Notes under the pieces: generated by a model
Database searches by the model: none
Told to the model about the DNA's origin: nothing
What the model saw: only the letters and a program-made list of their open reading frames with translations
Shown: piece after piece, positions 1-9,968 of the stretch
Numbering within the stretch: the stretch's first letter is position 1
Layout of the letters: each line of letters starts with the position of its first letter
Translations under genes and position numbers: made by a program
Assembly (NCBI GenBank): GCA_036745875.1
Contig: DAIOFH010000050.1
Span: 1-26,245, forward strand
Origin: DAIOFH01 sp036745875
GTDB lineage: Bacteria > Planctomycetota > SZUA-567
Length of the DNA: 26,245 nt
Reading direction: 5' to 3'

Positions 1-6
1 GGTTTT

Positions 7-60
7 TTCCCGGTTTATTGTTCAGACGCCGGGATCCAGGTTGCCCTGCCCCCGCTACGG
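7..60. repeat. Dispersed repeat copy 1 (inverted orientation)
   Basis: The segment combines a CCGGTTTATTGTT...GCCGGG hairpin-like part with an inverted copy of a tag. On the minus strand the tag reads CCGTAGCGGGGGCAGGGCAA, then CCTGGATCCCGGC. Both parts recur near 21061-21136, and the tag recurs again near 15408. It lies just upstream of the SGNH hydrolase gene and does not look coding. A non-autonomous repeat family or palindromic intergenic element is the likeliest reading. Confidence 0.6.
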
Positions 61-127
61 GGCAAACGTAGTCGAGTTTCCAAAAGTAGTCGTGTACTAT
101 GGCGGCATTTATTAAAAAAGGAGTTCC

Positions 128-1360
128 ATGCCGGCAAAGCAAAACGGTGTAGTGCGTTTTTTCAAGAGGATCATTTTCGCCGTCATTTTCATCGTCGGCC
201 TGTTTTTCTGCATCCTCTATGTCGGCGACAGATTGCTTGGCCTGGGCGTGCGCATACAACACAGCTTCATCCCGGCATCGCCGTTGTCGCCGTGGAATAT
301 GCCGGTGTTCAAGGACAAGCCCTGGGCTAAAAGTTATTGGCAGGACGAGCGCGCCTCCACGGCAACCCTTGCCTGGCACCCGTATGTTTACTGGCGGCGC
401 GGATTGACGGAAACGGAGACTGTCAACATCGACTCCGCCGGGATCAGGAAGACTTGGCTCCCGGACAGCCCTCCGGCGGACGGGCGAACGTTGCGGATCT
501 GGGCGTTCGGCGGTTCGACCATGTGGGGCAATGGTTCGCCGGACGATGAAACAATACCGTCGCATCTGGCCAAACAGCTTGCGGCGGAAAACATTTATGC
601 GGAAGTCGTCAATTTCGGCGAAGTCGGTTACGTGACGACGCAAAACCTGATCATGCTGCAACGTTCCCTTCTCGAAAGGGAAAAACCGGATATCGTCATT
701 TTTTACGACGGTTTCAACGACACGTTTTCCGCGTACCAGCAGCGCCAGGCCGGGCTGACCATGAACGAATTCAGGCGGCGCTTCGAGTTCAACCTGCGCT
801 TCCGGAAAAACGACTTGCTCGCGGATACCTACAGGACGATGTTCCCGTTCCTTTCGAACCTGACCGGCAGGGCGGGAAGGATATACGCGAACCTGGCGAG
901 CGACGGCGAACAGGTCGGTCCGACGATGGAGGCCCTGCCGCACGGGCCTTATCCGATGACCGACGACGAATATGCGGCGCTGGCGGCTGATGTGATCAAG
1001 TATTACGGCGCGAACCTGGAATATGCCGCCCAGACCTGCCGCGAAAGCGGCATTGCCTTTTTCGCCTATTGGCAGCCGAGCATTTTCCACAAGGAACCGC
1101 TGACCGAAGCGGAGCGGATGGTCGCCACGGCGAAGAGCGCGGCGTTCCCCAAGCTGCAGGACATGTATGCAGTGACGGAAAACCTCCTGCACGACAGCGC
1201 ATTGATGTCCAGGTTGTGGTTCAGGGACATCGCGGAAACGTTCACGGACGATCCGGACGAGCATTTTTATGACGAGATACACATAGACGCGGAAGGCAAC
1301 AGGGAAATAGCGGAAATACTGTCCCGCGATATTGTGGCGAGCGTGCGGGAAAATTTGTAA
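128..1360 (+). CDS. Membrane-anchored SGNH/GDSL-type hydrolase
   Basis: A 410-residue protein with a basic N-terminus and one membrane segment at about residues 14-33, followed by an exported domain. The SGNH blocks are visible: GGST with the nucleophile Ser130, NFG at 163-165 (block II Gly), GFND at 195-198 (block III Asn197) and DEIH at 382-385 (Asp/His of block V). The family hydrolyses esters, often acetyl or acyl groups on glycans or lipids; the substrate here cannot be read from sequence. ATG 128 is preceded by AAGGAG at 118-123, a rather short spacing. The gene ends 22 bp before atpD, so the two may be co-transcribed, although no functional link is known. The hydrolase fold is well supported; an O-antigen or exopolysaccharide-modification role is only a guess. 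Confidence 0.8.
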   Translation: MPAKQNGVVRFFKRIIFAVIFIVGLFFCILYVGDRLLGLGVRIQHSFIPASPLSPWNMPVFKDKPWAKSYWQDERASTATLAWHPYVYWRRGLTETETVNIDSAGIRKTWLPDSPPADGRTLRIWAFGGSTMWGNGSPDDETIPSHLAKQLAAENIYAEVVNFGEVGYVTTQNLIMLQRSLLEREKPDIVIFYDGFNDTFSAYQQRQAGLTMNEFRRRFEFNLRFRKNDLLADTYRTMFPFLSNLTGRAGRIYANLASDGEQVGPTMEALPHGPYPMTDDEYAALAADVIKYYGANLEYAAQTCRESGIAFFAYWQPSIFHKEPLTEAERMVATAKSAAFPKLQDMYAVTENLLHDSALMSRLWFRDIAETFTDDPDEHFYDEIHIDAEGNREIAEILSRDIVASVRENL

Positions 1361-1382
1361 CGCAATCACATTGGAGCTTACC

Positions 1383-2807
<1,425 letters not shown>

Positions 2808-2845
2808 CATCCTGTTTCGAATGCTTATTTCCGGTTTGCTTTTCA

Positions 2846-2877
2846 AAAGGGAGGGACTTGCCAAAGTCCCTCCCTTT
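2846..2877 (+). terminator. Hairpin terminator after atpD
   Basis: A perfect 14-bp stem, AAAGGGAGGGACTT paired with AAGTCCCTCCCTTT around the loop GCCA, starts 38 bp after the atpD stop. The A/T ends give short T-runs on either strand, but no long U-tract follows, so its strength is uncertain. Confidence 0.75.
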
Positions 2878-2956
2878 GCGGCATTTTGCCTTTACATCGT
2901 GCGTTCATTCGGCATGATTGATATGAAGGGTTTATGATGGGATTTGCCTGCTCCCC

Positions 2957-2977
2957 CTCACTCCGGGCTGGAGAGAG
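2957..2977. repeat. Small hairpin upstream of the chemoreceptor gene
   Basis: CTCACTCC and GGAGAGAG form an 8-bp stem with one mismatch around a 5-base loop. It resembles the CCCTC/GAGGG palindromes at 6574-6611 and 7929-7948, which suggests a degenerate intergenic palindrome family. Its function is not known. Confidence 0.35.
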
Positions 2978-3033
2978 TACAAACGCCCCATTGCGCGCAA
3001 CAACGTAACGGTTGTTTTGCAGGAAGTATTTAT

Positions 3034-5328
3034 ATGAATTTTCTCGGCATCAAGTGGAGGTTGATCCTGACGGTGGTGGGCGTGACCGCCCTCTCACTGA
3101 TAGGATTGTTTTATTACAACCATCACCAGACCAGGAGCATCCTGCTCGACAGGGGCAAGGAAATGGCCATCCGCCTTGCCGACCTGGAATCAGCCAAATA
3201 CAGCGCCCAATTCCTGACCGCCGTCACCGCGCCGCAAGCGCTCGCGTCCCGCGTCATCACCGAGCTCGACCTTTCCGCCGGCCTGGCCCGCGAGGCCGAC
3301 ATGGGCCGGCTGGAATGGTTCACCCGCACCGTCGTCAAAGGCTCCGCCCACGCCGTAACCTCGATCTGGCTCGAACTGGACGCGGACAAAGTACCGAAGT
3401 CCTCCATGCCGGCGGGCTTTATCTTCAATTCGGACGGACGCCTGTTCATCGGCTATGAAAAAAACGGCGACAGGTCGTTCCGCATATCGCCCCCGTCGGA
3501 AGCGGAACTGGCCAAGACCCCCTGGTGGAACCACCTCGCCAGCGACCAGGCCATGGCCACCGAACCATATTACAAGAAAACCCTCGGAGACCCGGACTGG
3601 TTCGGCCTCACCTACTCGATCCCCATCATCCACGGCGGCGTCCTTGTCGGCAGGGCGGGATGCGACATCTCGTTCAGCCGCTTTTATGACGATTTGTCTA
3701 TTGTCCACACGAACGACACGGCCATCTCCGACTATTATCTCGTGGCAGTGTCCCATGTCGGCAATGTCGGCGTCATTAATAACGACGAGACCGACAAGCT
3801 GAGGGATTTTATCGAAGAGGGCGAGGCTCCCGGCACGTTCCGCCTGAAATCCTCCATGATTCCCGGCATTGTCAAGGGGATCGCCGCCGACCAGCCGGCC
3901 AACATGTCGGTTTATTCGCCGACATTGGAGGACGACGTCCTTGTCGTCTCGTCGCCGATTGAAAATAGCGCCCTCATCGACAAGTGGGCAATCGTTTTTT
4001 TGTATCCGCGTTCTTCAGTCCTGAGCCAGTTCCGGGCGACCCTGCGGGAACAGTTCTACGCCGCGCTGGGCATTTTTCTTATCGCCGCCGTCCTAGGCCT
4101 CGTCGTCGGCAGCCAGGTCGGGAAGACGCTCGAATCGAACGAGCGCTGGTACCAGGCCATCCTCGACCGGGTGCCGTTGCCTCTTGGCATCATCAACGAG
4201 CAATCGCGCTGGGATTATGTCAATGACGAAATGGCGAATTTCCTTGGCTTGCCGCGTGAAAAATTGTCAAATGTTCCTTGCGGCAAGGAGTCGGGAAAAG
4301 TCGATATGAGCTTCATGGCCGAGGCGAACGGCCAGCGGTCGATGGAGATGGTAATACGCGAGATGGAGCGTTCGGGGTCCATTTATTCCGTCGTAACGCA
4401 TGCCCTCATCGATTCTTCGCAAAAATACCTTGGCCGTCTCGCAGTGGGGGTGGATATTACCAACGCCAGGTTGATCGAAAAAACGCTCGAACAAGCCGCC
4501 GGTATCGCCGCCGGCCTCGACGAAAAGGCGGAGCGCATCACGGGTGCGGCGGAATCATTGTCCCAGGGCGCGATGGATCAGTCGACGGCGATCGAGGAAA
4601 TCACAGCCACAACGCAAAGGATCGGCGATACCTCCGCCGAAAACGCGGCGGCGGCCTTGGACAGCAGGTCAATCGCCAGCCAGGCACAGGACAGCGCCGA
4701 CAAGGGGGCGAAGGAAGCCGGAAACGCCAATGCCGCCATGAGCGGCGTACAGGAATCAGGCCAAAAAGTCACCAAGATCATCAAGCTTATCGACGACATC
4801 GCCTTCCAGACCAATCTTCTCGCCCTGAACGCCGCCGTGGAAGCGGCACGCGCGGGAAAGAACGGCAAGGGATTCGCGGTTGTCGCGGACGAAGTGAGGA
4901 ACCTGGCGGGACGCTCCGCCAAGGCTGCCCACGAATCGGAAGGGATTATTCGGGAGATGACCGCTCGTATCGAAGGCGCGGTGGATTCTATACAGATACT
5001 GGAAGACACGCTTCAAGCCATCAAGGATAACGTCGTCAGCCTTGCCACGAACTTCAACGTGGTGGCGAACTCCACATCGGAACAGTCGCTGGCGGTCAAA
5101 CAGGTGCACCTGAACCTGGAACAGATCAACCACGGCGTCTCGGCGTCAATCGCCATTTCCAAGGAAACGGCCATCACCGCCGAAGCCCTGTCGGAGCAGG
5201 CGATCGACCTGCGCCGATTGACGCGGGACAATGCCTCGGCCGACCGCGACGAGGAGGCCCGCGCAATCGCCCCGGCCAGGCGTCGGGCTGACAGGCGGCG
5301 CTTGATCGGCGGGAAGGAGTGGGAATAA
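3034..5328 (+). CDS. Methyl-accepting chemotaxis protein with periplasmic sensor and PAS domain
   Basis: A 764-residue transmembrane chemoreceptor. TM1 is at about 7-27, followed by a large periplasmic sensor (~28-335, size compatible with a double-Cache fold). TM2 is at ~340-362, a PAS-like domain at ~370-475 (starting RWYQAILDRVPLPLGIINE) and the MCP signalling region at ~480-745. The nearly invariant tip reads AFQTNLLALNAAVEAARAG and is followed by GKGFAVVADEVRNLAGRS. No HAMP domain is evident: PAS appears to take the place between TM2 and the coiled coil. No C-terminal CheR-docking pentapeptide is seen. ATG 3034 has AGGAAG at 3021-3026; an upstream TTG frame was rejected. The next gene, a Ser/Thr kinase, starts 3 bp after the stop, implying coupled expression. 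The ligand is unknown. Confidence 0.93.
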   Translation: MNFLGIKWRLILTVVGVTALSLIGLFYYNHHQTRSILLDRGKEMAIRLADLESAKYSAQFLTAVTAPQALASRVITELDLSAGLAREADMGRLEWFTRTVVKGSAHAVTSIWLELDADKVPKSSMPAGFIFNSDGRLFIGYEKNGDRSFRISPPSEAELAKTPWWNHLASDQAMATEPYYKKTLGDPDWFGLTYSIPIIHGGVLVGRAGCDISFSRFYDDLSIVHTNDTAISDYYLVAVSHVGNVGVINNDETDKLRDFIEEGEAPGTFRLKSSMIPGIVKGIAADQPANMSVYSPTLEDDVLVVSSPIENSALIDKWAIVFLYPRSSVLSQFRATLREQFYAALGIFLIAAVLGLVVGSQVGKTLESNERWYQAILDRVPLPLGIINEQSRWDYVNDEMANFLGLPREKLSNVPCGKESGKVDMSFMAEANGQRSMEMVIREMERSGSIYSVVTHALIDSSQKYLGRLAVGVDITNARLIEKTLEQAAGIAAGLDEKAERITGAAESLSQGAMDQSTAIEEITATTQRIGDTSAENAAAALDSRSIASQAQDSADKGAKEAGNANAAMSGVQESGQKVTKIIKLIDDIAFQTNLLALNAAVEAARAGKNGKGFAVVADEVRNLAGRSAKAAHESEGIIREMTARIEGAVDSIQILEDTLQAIKDNVVSLATNFNVVANSTSEQSLAVKQVHLNLEQINHGVSASIAISKETAITAEALSEQAIDLRRLTRDNASADRDEEARAIAPARRRADRRRLIGGKEWE

Positions 5329-5331
5329 GCC

Positions 5332-6561
5332 ATGCCAACTGACGACAGGGACCTCCAGAAGGCGCTTGAAACGGCGGATTTCGAAGGAGCGCCGCCTCCG
5401 GTGCTCTTGGAAACGATGGACTTGAACGCCCTCTTGCGGCACCTCGAGGATGCGCGGCCATCCATCACCGACGACATCAACGACGACCAGTTCCCGCCTG
5501 CCCGCTACGTCATCGGCCCGGAGCTTGGTTCCGGTTCCATAGGCCAGGTCATAGAAGCGCGCGACCAGCACCTTGGCCGTCTGGTGGCGATCAAAATCCT
5601 GCACGAAGGCGAGGGCCTGAGCCGCGACGGCATAGCCCGCTTCATCGCCGAAGCCCAGATAACCGCGCAGCTCGAACACCCTTCCGTCGTCCCGGTGCAC
5701 GAAATCGGCCTTATGCCGGGCGGCATGCCGTACTTCAGCATGAAGCTGGTCAAGGGCCGCTCCCTCGCCGACGTCATCAACCATCTCAGGATCGGCGACC
5801 GCGAATCGCTCAGGAACTACAACTATCTCGCCCGACTGCGCCTTTTCCAGCGCATCTGCCAGGGCCTTGCCTATGCCCACGCCAAAGGCGTCGTGCATCG
5901 CGACCTCAAGCCCGCCAATATCCTTATCGGGCAATACGGCGAAGTCCAGATCATGGACTGGGGACTGGCGAAAGCCATGCGTTCGCCCATGCAGGAGGAC
6001 GAAGGCCTCATCGTGACCACCGTGCGGCAAGGCTCCGGGATGAACACCTACGGCGGCGCGATCGCCGGGACCCCCGCCTACATGAGCCCGGAACAGGCGC
6101 GCGGCGAATTCCAGAACATCGGCCCCGCGTCCGACGTATTTGCCCTTGGCCTTCTCTTGGCGGAGTTGATGACCATGACCCGCGTCTATCGCGGCGGCGG
6201 CTTTGCTGAGACATTGGCGCAAGCCGCGAATCCCGCCACCGAAGTGGATATCCGCGCCCTCGCCCCGACGGCAATGTTCAGTTCCGGCCTGGACCGCGTG
6301 GTGCGAAAGGCGACCCACGCCGAACCGTCCCTGCGCTACCGCGACGCGGGCGAATTCTCGGACGACATCGCCAAACTCATTGAAGAACAACTGCCGCCGA
6401 CCTCGATCAAACGGTCCGTGATCAGGGAACGCGAACGCGCACTGGGAAAACTGGTCGCCGAACTGCGGAAGCCGTTCTGGAAAAACCGCTTCTTCTGGGC
6501 CGGCGCGTTTTGCGCGGTTGTGATTTGGGAGATGTGCCGGTTCTTGCTTAATGCATTGTAA
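5332..6561 (+). CDS. Tail-anchored Ser/Thr protein kinase
   Basis: A 409-residue Hanks-type kinase. The glycine loop GSGSIGQV is at 66-73, the ATP-binding lysine VAIK is Lys88, the catalytic loop HRDLKPAN is at 189-196 and the metal-binding motif is DWG (209-211) rather than DFG. The activation segment ends GTPAYMSPE at 246-254. The catalytic residues are intact, so it should be active. The last ~25 residues (385-409) form a single hydrophobic segment, so the kinase domain would face the cytoplasm, held by a C-terminal tail anchor. No extracellular PASTA-type sensor exists. AAGGAG at 5314-5319 lies inside the chemoreceptor's last codons and the genes are 3 bp apart. A shared pathway, with the chemoreceptor as sensor or phosphorylation substrate, is an inference from this coupling. 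Confidence 0.9.
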   Translation: MPTDDRDLQKALETADFEGAPPPVLLETMDLNALLRHLEDARPSITDDINDDQFPPARYVIGPELGSGSIGQVIEARDQHLGRLVAIKILHEGEGLSRDGIARFIAEAQITAQLEHPSVVPVHEIGLMPGGMPYFSMKLVKGRSLADVINHLRIGDRESLRNYNYLARLRLFQRICQGLAYAHAKGVVHRDLKPANILIGQYGEVQIMDWGLAKAMRSPMQEDEGLIVTTVRQGSGMNTYGGAIAGTPAYMSPEQARGEFQNIGPASDVFALGLLLAELMTMTRVYRGGGFAETLAQAANPATEVDIRALAPTAMFSSGLDRVVRKATHAEPSLRYRDAGEFSDDIAKLIEEQLPPTSIKRSVIRERERALGKLVAELRKPFWKNRFFWAGAFCAVVIWEMCRFLLNAL

Positions 6562-6573
6562 GAAATTCTGTTG

Positions 6574-6611
6574 CCCTCGCCCCCCGAAGGGGGAGAAGGT
6601 CGGGGTGAGGG
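6574..6611. terminator. Complex palindrome between convergent genes
   Basis: The outer arms CCCTCGCCCC (6574-6583) and GGGGTGAGGG (6602-6611) pair with one mismatch. An alternative inner hairpin is CCCCC-GAA-GGGGG (6581-6593). The element lies between the convergent kinase and methyltransferase genes and would serve both directions. The sequence type resembles widespread intergenic palindromes. Confidence 0.5.
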
Positions 6612-6620
6612 AAGTGACTG

Positions 6621-7802
6621 CTACTCCACTCTCGCAAACATCACTTTCAAATACTGTCCCTGCGGGAAATCGGACAAAACCGGATGATCCGCCCCCGGCC
6701 CCGCGTGGCGGAACACGGTAAGCCCCCTGCCGACCGTCGCCGCAGCCTGGCGGACGGTGCGTTTCCAGCGTTCTTCCGGAACTGCGCCGGAGCAACTGCA
6801 TGTCACGAACATCGCGCCCGGCGCGGCGAGCCGGATTGCCGCTTCGTTGAAATCCTTGTACGCCTTGAGGGCTTTTTCCACGTCGTCCTGGCCGCCTGCC
6901 AGTTTGGGCGGGTCGAGGATGATGAAATCCGGCCGCAGCTTTTTCCTTGCCCATTCCCGCATTGTCTCGAACGCGTCCTGGTGCACGAAGGTTATGGCCC
7001 CGCCCGCGCCGTTCAGTTCCGCATTGACCTCTGCGGCGGCAATGGCTTTTTCGTCCAGGTCCACGGCGGTTATGCTTTTTGCCCCGCCTTTCCACGCCGA
7101 CAGGGCAAAGCCTCCCGTGTACGAACAGAGGTCGAGGACATGCCTGCCTTTGGACAGCTGGCCGACAAAACGCCGGTTGTCCCGTTGGTCGAGGAAGAAA
7201 CCGGTTTTATGGCCGGTCTTGAAATCCACCCGGTATTTGATGTTGTTTTCTTCCATGTCGACGCTGGTGGGCGCAGGATGGTTTTTTTCCAGCTTGGCGA
7301 AGGACACCCCCTCTTTTGCCGCCGCGCCGGGGTCGGCGCGGAAGGCGATCCGTTCCCTGGGGTAGAGCTTTTTGAGGCAGTCCAGTAAAATATCGACAAG
7401 ATGCATCCATCCGGCGATATACGGTTCCACCAAAATCACGTCGGCGAATTTATCGATGACCAGGCCGGGCAAACCGTCCGCTTCTGCGTTTGCGAGCCGG
7501 TACGAGTCGCCGTATTTTGTCAGTCCCAGGACATCTTCGCGGAAGGATTTGGCATAGGAAAGGCGCTTCAAGACAAACCCTGCATCCACCTCTTCGGTTG
7601 GATTTTCCGTGATCATGCGCAAAGCTATTGTGTTGTCGGGGTGATAAAAGGCTTGCCCGAGCGGCGTGCCGTCGACATCCCTCACCGAGACGAGCGAGCC
7701 GATTTCAAGCCTGATGCCCCGTGGGGCATGGGTCATTTTTTTATAAATCCACGGATGCCTGGAGGCCCGCTTGGTTTTCAACTTCACTGTCGGCAAAAGC
7801 AT
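6621..7802 (-). CDS. rlmI: Class I SAM-dependent rRNA methyltransferase, RlmI family
   Basis: A 393-residue protein with the layout of RlmI, which makes m5C in 23S rRNA (position 1962 in E. coli). An N-terminal PUA-like domain (from LKTKRASRHPWIYKKM to about 75) is followed by a central domain and a Rossmann methyltransferase domain. The SAM-binding motif reads VLDLCSYTGGFALSAWKGGA, with the acidic ribose-binding stretch AVDLDE after it. Motif IV is LDPPKL, and the TCSCSG motif near residue 350 supplies the cysteines expected of m5C enzymes. The ATG at 7802 has GGAGAGG 8 bp upstream (7811-7817). It is the only minus-strand gene in the left half and is divergent from the TPR gene. RlmI orthology is likely, though the exact target base is inferred. 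Confidence 0.88.
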   Translation of the reverse strand: MLLPTVKLKTKRASRHPWIYKKMTHAPRGIRLEIGSLVSVRDVDGTPLGQAFYHPDNTIALRMITENPTEEVDAGFVLKRLSYAKSFREDVLGLTKYGDSYRLANAEADGLPGLVIDKFADVILVEPYIAGWMHLVDILLDCLKKLYPRERIAFRADPGAAAKEGVSFAKLEKNHPAPTSVDMEENNIKYRVDFKTGHKTGFFLDQRDNRRFVGQLSKGRHVLDLCSYTGGFALSAWKGGAKSITAVDLDEKAIAAAEVNAELNGAGGAITFVHQDAFETMREWARKKLRPDFIILDPPKLAGGQDDVEKALKAYKDFNEAAIRLAAPGAMFVTCSCSGAVPEERWKRTVRQAAATVGRGLTVFRHAGPGADHPVLSDFPQGQYLKVMFARVE

Positions 7803-7840
7803 ATGGTTTTCCTCTCCATGATTTTACAAAATTATTCCTT

Positions 7841-7868
7841 TTGAGAACAGTAGGAATATACATATAAT
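7841..7868 (+). promoter_or_regulatory. Sigma-70-like promoter for the TPR/LptE genes
   Basis: TTGAGA (7841-7846) and TATAAT (7863-7868) are separated by 16 bp in the AT-rich divergent intergenic region, about 117 bp before the TPR gene start. The -10 box is a perfect consensus match. Confidence 0.55.
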
Positions 7869-7928
7869 AGAAAAAAAGAAAAGGTAACAGTCGTAACGGG
7901 CGACAGATTACCTAACTGGCATTTCAAC

Positions 7929-7948
7929 CCCTCTCCTGCTCGAGAGGG
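7929..7948. repeat. Hairpin in the TPR gene leader
   Basis: CCCTCTC (7929-7935) and GAGAGGG (7942-7948) form a perfect 7-bp stem with a 6-base loop. It lies between the predicted promoter and the ATG at 7985. It belongs to the same CCCTC/GAGGG palindrome type seen at 6574 and 2957. Confidence 0.45.
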
Positions 7949-7984
7949 CGGTTAAATATTTCTCGTTACAGGGAGCTGGGCAAA

Positions 7985-9880
7985 ATGGCGAAAAGCCTTT
8001 GGGGATCTTGCATTCGGGGATTGGTCTTGGCGGGAGCCTTGATAAGCGTTGTTTCAGTAGCCTGGGCTGCCGGCGAATGGGAGTGGACCGAAGGCCAAGG
8101 ATGGGTGCAAGGGGCAGGCGTTTCCCGCCCCACCCCTAAAGAACAGCTCGCCTACGCCTACGAGCTTGAACAAAAAGGCGAATACATGGATGCGGCCAGG
8201 CAGTATTTCCTGCTCATCCAGAACTTCCCAGAGGCGTCCGAATCCGGCGTCGGCTTGCAGCGACTTGCCAAATGTCTTTTTGAAATGGAAAACTTTTACA
8301 CCTCCTACCAGGCCATTGAGCAGGTAATCAAAACCTACCCCAACACAGGCCGCATGACAGACCTTATCGAAATCGAGCTCCGCATCGCCAAAAAAATGCT
8401 CCTTTCCCAGGCGAGCACATCGATCTTCGACGACAATACAAATGCCAGAGACACCAACGTCCGGCGCGCCATACAGATCGTCGACTCGGTCATAGACCAC
8501 GATCCCTACGGCCCTGCCGCACCCGAAGCCTATTTGGTCAAGGGCGAAGGCCACCTGTATATTGGCGAAATAAACCAGGCGCGATCGGCTTTTGATAAGA
8601 TTCTCGATGAATTTTCTCGCTCTGACTTTGTCGAGCGCGCCAGGCTTGGCGTCCTGCGCTGCGACTCGCTTCTTGGCCAGGCGCGACCCCAGGAAGTGTA
8701 TGAACAGATACAGGTCGTCCGTGAAATGGAATCAGAGCGAGAACGCGATTCCGGCGAGTGGGATGACTTTGACGATGTGGAGGAATCCATCAATCAGCTT
8801 GCCGAAGTCGAAGCGGCTAAAATGATGGAACAGGCTGCGCAATACCGCCGCATGGGTACCCGTAACGCGCTCAAATCCGCGGATTTCCTCTACAAAGAAG
8901 TGGCCCGACGCTATCCGAGCACTCCACAGGCGGAAGAAGCGCGTGCCATTGCCGGTGGCATCGAGATTCCAAAGGAAGAAAGTCGTGTCGCCCAGGCGGT
9001 ACGTAATATCAAACTTAACCCGTTCACTTGGAACCGCGACCCGGAGCCGCCGTGGATCGTTCCGCAGCTGAAACCTGAAGATACGATCATGGTCGACATG
9101 GGCATGGGCCCCATCGCCGGCGTTCCAGAAACGGACTTCCCCACGGAAGGTGGCGCGAGCCTGCGCCCCGCTGCCAGCCAGAACGCCACCATGTCTGCGG
9201 ATTTGGCGATGAATAACGGCTCGTCTTCGGGTTCTGCCGGTTTTTCGCCCATTGATGCCGCGCCGCCTTCATCTTCATTCTCGCCTCTGGATGGCGGCCA
9301 GTATTACCCCCCAGCACCGGGTGCCATGGATCTTGGTCCACAAAGAACTATATCCAGCCCTAATCCGTTACCGACTATTTCCGAATCCGATCTTGTTATG
9401 CCGGCAGGCACTACCGGCGCGATAACAGGAACTTACGCTGGCGGCTATGATCAGTCGCAACAACCTCCGACCTATCCTGAACCATCGTTCAGCCAGCCGT
9501 ATGCACCGCAGAGCAATGCATCCCTGTCCCTTGGCTCGATTCAGGATGCGCCTCTAACCGATCTCGTCGGTCCGGCCAGGGTAAGCAGTTCAAGTCTGCC
9601 CAATAATACTTACGGTGGGAACGCATATGAGCAACAGGCATATGCGCCCTCCTATCCGGAATCCGCTTATGGCGGAAATGCGGCTTCCCACCAGGGGCCC
9701 CAGTATTATTCCGCTCCCGCCTATCCTGAACCGTCCTACACCACACAGGCTCCGGTTTATCCCGAACCGTCGCCCTATGCGCCAGGACAGCCGATGGGGC
9801 AACAAGGGGTCATGTATGGTAATGAAGCGCCATCCATGGGTGGGGGCTGGACACTTGACGATGAATTGGTACAATTTTAG
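7985..9880 (+). CDS. Secreted BamD-like TPR protein with a repetitive Tyr/Pro/Ser tail
   Basis: A 631-residue exported protein. A signal peptide (residues 1-28/29, ending VAWAA) has no lipobox Cys at the cleavage site, so a signal peptidase I substrate is expected, unlike lipoprotein BamD. Residues ~50-320 are helical TPR-type repeats (for example YAYELEQKGEYMDAARQYFLLIQNFP) of the kind in BamD/YfiO, which scaffolds outer-membrane protein insertion. From ~385 onward the protein is low-complexity, rich in Ser, Pro, Gly, Tyr and Gln. Its recurring YPEPS/YPESA units are probably disordered. GGGAG at 7971-7975 supports ATG 7985. Immediately downstream is an LptE-type lipoprotein, so a cell-envelope assembly role is reasonable. 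True BamD function is uncertain because of the missing lipid anchor and the extra tail. Confidence 0.75.
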   Translation: MAKSLWGSCIRGLVLAGALISVVSVAWAAGEWEWTEGQGWVQGAGVSRPTPKEQLAYAYELEQKGEYMDAARQYFLLIQNFPEASESGVGLQRLAKCLFEMENFYTSYQAIEQVIKTYPNTGRMTDLIEIELRIAKKMLLSQASTSIFDDNTNARDTNVRRAIQIVDSVIDHDPYGPAAPEAYLVKGEGHLYIGEINQARSAFDKILDEFSRSDFVERARLGVLRCDSLLGQARPQEVYEQIQVVREMESERERDSGEWDDFDDVEESINQLAEVEAAKMMEQAAQYRRMGTRNALKSADFLYKEVARRYPSTPQAEEARAIAGGIEIPKEESRVAQAVRNIKLNPFTWNRDPEPPWIVPQLKPEDTIMVDMGMGPIAGVPETDFPTEGGASLRPAASQNATMSADLAMNNGSSSGSAGFSPIDAAPPSSSFSPLDGGQYYPPAPGAMDLGPQRTISSPNPLPTISESDLVMPAGTTGAITGTYAGGYDQSQQPPTYPEPSFSQPYAPQSNASLSLGSIQDAPLTDLVGPARVSSSSLPNNTYGGNAYEQQAYAPSYPESAYGGNAASHQGPQYYSAPAYPEPSYTTQAPVYPEPSPYAPGQPMGQQGVMYGNEAPSMGGGWTLDDELVQF

Positions 9881-9968
9881 ACTGAACAGATATATAAGTT
9901 CTTAATCGGGGATAAATGCGGACTTGTCGCTGCCTGTTCCATGCAGTTTCGTCAAAAGGGGATCAGCT

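Noticed and set aside
5146..7095. A 649-codon minus-strand open frame across the chemoreceptor, kinase and methyltransferase region
   Set aside because: It is antisense to strongly supported genes and its composition is Arg/Gly-rich, typical of a shadow frame in GC-rich DNA.
2957..7948. The CCCTC/GAGGG palindromes as a novel mobile element
   Set aside because: The three short palindromes are too degenerate and too common a type in GC-rich genomes to claim a distinct family from this window.
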